Shown here: one piece after another, positions 5,322-7,792 of the stretch
Position numbering within the stretch: the stretch's first letter is position 1
Layout of the letters: each line of letters begins with the position of its first letter
Assembly (NCBI GenBank): GCA_947600345.1
Contig: CANQGC010000130.1
Coordinates: 1 to 7,792 of the forward strand
DNA length: 7,792 bases
Direction of reading: 5' to 3'
From: an uncultured Clostridia bacterium
Lineage (GTDB): Bacteria; Bacillota; Clostridia; Christensenellales; Aristaeellaceae
Position numbers and translations under genes: made by a program
Notes under the pieces: model-generated
What the model saw: the letters and a program-made list of their open reading frames with translations, nothing else
The model's database searches: none
Told to the model about the DNA's origin: nothing

Positions 5322-7463
5322 TTACAGCACGATGCCCAGTTCGCGGATGAGCTTACCTCCGGCCAGCAGCGCCACGGAGTGCAGCGCGCGGGAGCAGGCG
5401 GTGTACAGTCTGCGCCGCTCGCCATCGGTCAGCTCCGCTTCGGGCCAGACCACGATCACGGCGTCGAACTCCATACCCTTGACCAAGTGGTAGCATCCGA
5501 CCACATTATCGGTGCTCTCGTAGTTCAAATCCTCCTCACCGCCGTCCAGCCGGTACACATTCTCCAGCTTGGTCGACAGCGAGTCCGCCTGGGCCTGGGT
5601 GCGGGTGATGACCGCGATGGAGCCGTGGCCCTCGGCGCGGAAGCGGGCGAGCGTGTCCTTCAGCAGCTGCTCGGAATACTGCGCTACCGTGGGCATCTCG
5701 CCCTCCCGGCCGAAGGGGTTCAGCCGGTCGCCGCCGGGCAGCAGCGCGTTGCACAGCCTGGTGATCGGCAGCGTGGAGCGATAGCAGCGGGTCAGCCGGA
5801 ATAGCGGGGCGTCGGGGTAGCCGAAGCACTCGCCCCAGTTCTCCGGCATACAGGGCGCCATGCCGGGGCAGGTGCGCTGCATGGGATCGCCCAGCAGCGT
5901 CACACGCGCGTTCGGGAAGTAGGCGTGCAGCAGCGCGAGCTCCGTCTCGCTATAGTCCTGGCACTCGTCCACCAGCAGGTGATAGACGCTCTTATCGGGG
6001 TTCACAAAGCCCAGCTCCACCAGCAGGAAGGCCTGGGCCACGGCGTCCTCCCACCAGAGGAGGCCGGCGTCCCGGTTCTCGTACAGCGCCGTGGCGAGCT
6101 CCTTTGGCGCGCCGCGCAGCGCGTCGCGCTCCAGGCTCCAGGCGTTGACGTTCATCAGCTTCTTGAGCTGGGCGCGCACCGGCTGGAGCTGCTGGGACGC
6201 CGCCATGCGGGATACGAAGGTCAGCTCCCGGCCGGAGTACTTCTCGCCGTAGCTCTTCTCGTACTGCTTGATGAGCTTCTCCTCCCAGCTGGCCATGCGG
6301 GTGTCGAGCGTGGCGCGCATGCGCTCCACGCGCTGGGCGGGGGTGAGCAGCGAGAATTCGTTCTTATACATCCGCCGCAGCTCGTCCCGGCGGATCAGCA
6401 GCTGGCCGTCCAGGCGGACGTCGCCGAAGTCCGGGCCGAAGTTGGCGAAGCCCTCGGCGCTGCGGCGCAGGCTGCGCAGGAAGTCCAGCCCGGTCTTATA
6501 TCTCACGGAGGCGCTGCGCAGTTCGTCGCCGCCCAGCAGCAGCTTCTCCATCTGGCGTACCTGGCTCTCGAGCTTGCGGCCGAGGATCTGCTCCAGCAGC
6601 TCGCGCATGGTGCGGGCGCGGATGTTCTCCTCGCCCAGCTCGGGCAGCACGTTGCTCACGTACTCGGAGAACGCGGTGCTGGGGGAGATGATCTGGATCT
6701 TGCTGGCGTCGAGCAGGTTTCTTCTGCGGTACATCAGGTATGCGGCGCGGTGCATGGCCACGCTGGTCTTGCCGCTTCCGGCGCCGCCGACCACGCAGAC
6801 CACCGGCGCGTCGTCGGAGCGGATGGCGGCGTTCTGCTCGGCCTGGATCGTGGCCACGATGTTGCGCATGTGGCGGCTGGTCGCGCCGGAGAGGATGTCC
6901 AGCAGCAGGCCGTCGTCGATGGAGAGCTGGGTGTCCACGTAGTACTTGAGCTGGCCGTTCTCCATGCGGTACTGGCGCTTGAGGGTCATCCTGCCCACGA
7001 TGGTGCCCGAGGGGCTCTGGTAGGACACGTCGCCGGGCATGGAGTCATAGTAGAGGCTGCACACCGGCGCGCGCCAGTCGTGCACCAGCAGGTTTCCGCC
7101 CTCGTCCTCCAGGCTATAGAGGCCGATGACGATCTTCTCCAGCTGGTCGCTGCCCTCCTCGATGAAGTCCACGCGGGCGAAGAAGGGATTCATCAGCATC
7201 CTGCGGTAGCGCTCGGCCATCTCCATGGTGAACTCCCTGCGCGCGGCGAAGCGGTCCACCTCCACCGAGAGCTGCTCCAGATCCTGCACCGATAGCTGGG
7301 TGGGCCGCACGCGCAGCTCCTCCCAGGCGTCGGCGATGATCGCGCGTATGGATTCCGAGTGACTCCCGGAGATCCTGTCCGCCTGTTCGATGAGCGCGAG
7401 CATCAGCTGCTGCACCTTGGCGGTGTACGCCTGTTCCTCGCGGAAATCCTTCAGCTGCTCCAT
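5322..7463 (-). CDS. helD: HelD-like RNA polymerase recycling motor ATPase (UvrD/Rep-type superfamily 1)
   Basis: This is a 713-residue superfamily 1 helicase-like ATPase of the HelD family, which in Gram-positive bacteria pulls stalled RNA polymerase off DNA and helps recycle it. Residues 1-90 form the charged N-terminal region that reaches into the polymerase secondary channel. The family block HDWRAPVCSLYYD lies at 128-140. Walker A is GGAGSGKT (226-233), with an upstream Q-rich element near 207-211. The long insertion before motif II (about 285-480) corresponds to the HelD-specific arm. Motif II is VDECQD (498-503), motif III GDPMQ (525-529), motif IV RLTRCYRST (556-564), motif V VKGMEFDAV (661-669) and motif VI YTACSRAL (687-694). 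Length is near that of Bacillus HelD (about 770). The cysteine in DECQD replaces the more usual alanine and is not catalytic. The ATG at 7463 follows GGGGAGG by 8 nt. The stop is TAA. Confidence 0.93.
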   Translation of the reverse strand: MEQLKDFREEQAYTAKVQQLMLALIEQADRISGSHSESIRAIIADAWEELRVRPTQLSVQDLEQLSVEVDRFAARREFTMEMAERYRRMLMNPFFARVDFIEEGSDQLEKIVIGLYSLEDEGGNLLVHDWRAPVCSLYYDSMPGDVSYQSPSGTIVGRMTLKRQYRMENGQLKYYVDTQLSIDDGLLLDILSGATSRHMRNIVATIQAEQNAAIRSDDAPVVCVVGGAGSGKTSVAMHRAAYLMYRRRNLLDASKIQIISPSTAFSEYVSNVLPELGEENIRARTMRELLEQILGRKLESQVRQMEKLLLGGDELRSASVRYKTGLDFLRSLRRSAEGFANFGPDFGDVRLDGQLLIRRDELRRMYKNEFSLLTPAQRVERMRATLDTRMASWEEKLIKQYEKSYGEKYSGRELTFVSRMAASQQLQPVRAQLKKLMNVNAWSLERDALRGAPKELATALYENRDAGLLWWEDAVAQAFLLVELGFVNPDKSVYHLLVDECQDYSETELALLHAYFPNARVTLLGDPMQRTCPGMAPCMPENWGECFGYPDAPLFRLTRCYRSTLPITRLCNALLPGGDRLNPFGREGEMPTVAQYSEQLLKDTLARFRAEGHGSIAVITRTQAQADSLSTKLENVYRLDGGEEDLNYESTDNVVGCYHLVKGMEFDAVIVVWPEAELTDGERRRLYTACSRALHSVALLAGGKLIRELGIVL

Positions 7464-7471
7464 AATACCGG

Positions 7472-7478
7472 CCTCCCC
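7472..7478 (-). promoter_or_regulatory. Ribosome binding site of helD
   Basis: The minus strand reads GGGGAGG, 8 nt before the ATG at 7463. It is the strongest such site in the window. Confidence 0.8.
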
Positions 7479-7497
7479 CTCGGGTCAATTTCAATCT

Positions 7498-7526
7498 ATT
7501 ATACCACGACCAAAAGAAAAAAGGAA
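7498..7526 (-). promoter_or_regulatory. Extended -10 promoter driving helD
   Basis: The minus strand carries a perfect TATAAT (7498-7503) preceded by TG with one base between (TGGTATAAT, 7498-7506), an extended -10 element. At 17-bp spacing the -35 region is TTCCTT (7521-7526), a poor match that an extended -10 can tolerate. The patch is AT-rich against GC-rich surroundings. Transcription would start near 7491, giving a leader of about 28 nt. This is the only clear housekeeping promoter in the window. Confidence 0.75.
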
Positions 7527-7570
7527 GGGTAGAATTTTTTTGCAAGGGTGGGCCCTTTCGAACCCCTGCC

Positions 7571-7792
7571 CGGTTGCGCCCTTTTCGGGCGCGTGGACGC
7601 CTCACGGCGTGGTGTTTGCGCCTCACGGCGATGCCGCCTTGCGGCATGGGCTTGGGAATCCCCACTGGGGATTCCCTTCAGCAACGGCCCTGCGGGCCGT
7701 CGCTGACCGCCTGCGGGCAGGGGCGCCTGCCGGCGGCCCAAGGAGAGATGGGGGACGTCAAGCGTCCCCCGTTCCCTCCTTGGATTCTCCCC
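7571..7792 (+). repeat. Repeat module M2-type, copy E (no M1; right end at the window edge)
   Basis: This repeat lies upstream of the helD promoter. It contains GCGCCC-TTTTC-GGGCGC (7576-7592), ACGCC-TCAC-GGCGT (7597-7610), CGCC-TCAC-GGCG (7619-7630), ATGCCGC-CTT-GCGGCAT (7631-7647), GGGAATCCCC-ACT-GGGGATTCCC (7654-7676), the CAGC...GCTG stem around TGC (7679-7705) and the terminal hairpin CCAAGGAG (7738-7745)/CTCCTTGG (7776-7783) enclosing GGGGGACG-TCAAG-CGTCCCCC (7750-7770). Its left part matches only the extra cassette of copy A. The usual GCGCTGCGC head and M1 are absent. Confidence 0.87.

Noticed and set aside
5925..7295. 456-residue plus-strand open frame opposite helD
   Set aside because: It is antisense to a complete HelD with all helicase motifs, and its composition is repetitive A/V/L/H/Q with no recognisable fold.
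7534..7541. T-run on the plus strand upstream of the helD promoter as an intrinsic terminator
   Set aside because: No GC hairpin immediately precedes it on the plus strand, and on the minus strand it reads as an A-run.
7553..7570. GGTTCGAA on the minus strand, resembling a tRNA T-loop
   Set aside because: The flanking bases do not form a T-stem and no anticodon arm, D arm or acceptor stem is visible.

Overview
The window carries four complete protein genes, all on the minus strand. In transcription order they are a HelD-type RNA polymerase recycling helicase (5322-7463), a PhzF-family isomerase-fold protein (4161-4943), an HI0933/YhiN-family flavoprotein (2027-3247) and an EamA-type drug/metabolite transporter (817-1677). 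High coding GC, AGGAGG-like ribosome binding sites and a Gram-positive-style HelD suggest a GC-rich member of the Bacillota, probably a gut-type Clostridia. This is inference; no rRNA or lineage marker is present.

The remarkable part lies between the genes. Every intergenic gap holds copies of a modular, palindrome-packed repeat family. I name two modules. M1 (about 250-310 bp) runs from GGGAGAATCCAAGG to GGCAGCCGCCACTAAC. M2 (about 220-350 bp) runs from GCGCTGCGC to CCTTGGATTCTCCC. A less conserved tail, M3, follows M2. On the plus strand the layout is: M1-M2-M3 (1-816), EamA, M1 reversed (1732-1987), flavoprotein, M1-M2-M3 (3310-4160), PhzF, M1 reversed (5008-5294), HelD, partial M2 (7571-7792). 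The modules cover about a quarter of the window, or nearly a third with the tails.

M1 and M2 are chains of short-loop hairpins. Between copies the stem sequences change on both arms at once while pairing is kept, and the loops (AGC, ACT, TCAC, TGC, TCAAG) change much less. This double-sided substitution suggests selection on folding, as RNA or as DNA cruciform, rather than on a protein. No transposase, CRISPR array, tRNA or rRNA was seen.

The four genes do not form an obvious pathway. HelD has its own clear extended -10 promoter. I found no convincing promoter for the other three genes. They may be read through from upstream across the repeats, or driven by promoters I cannot recognise.
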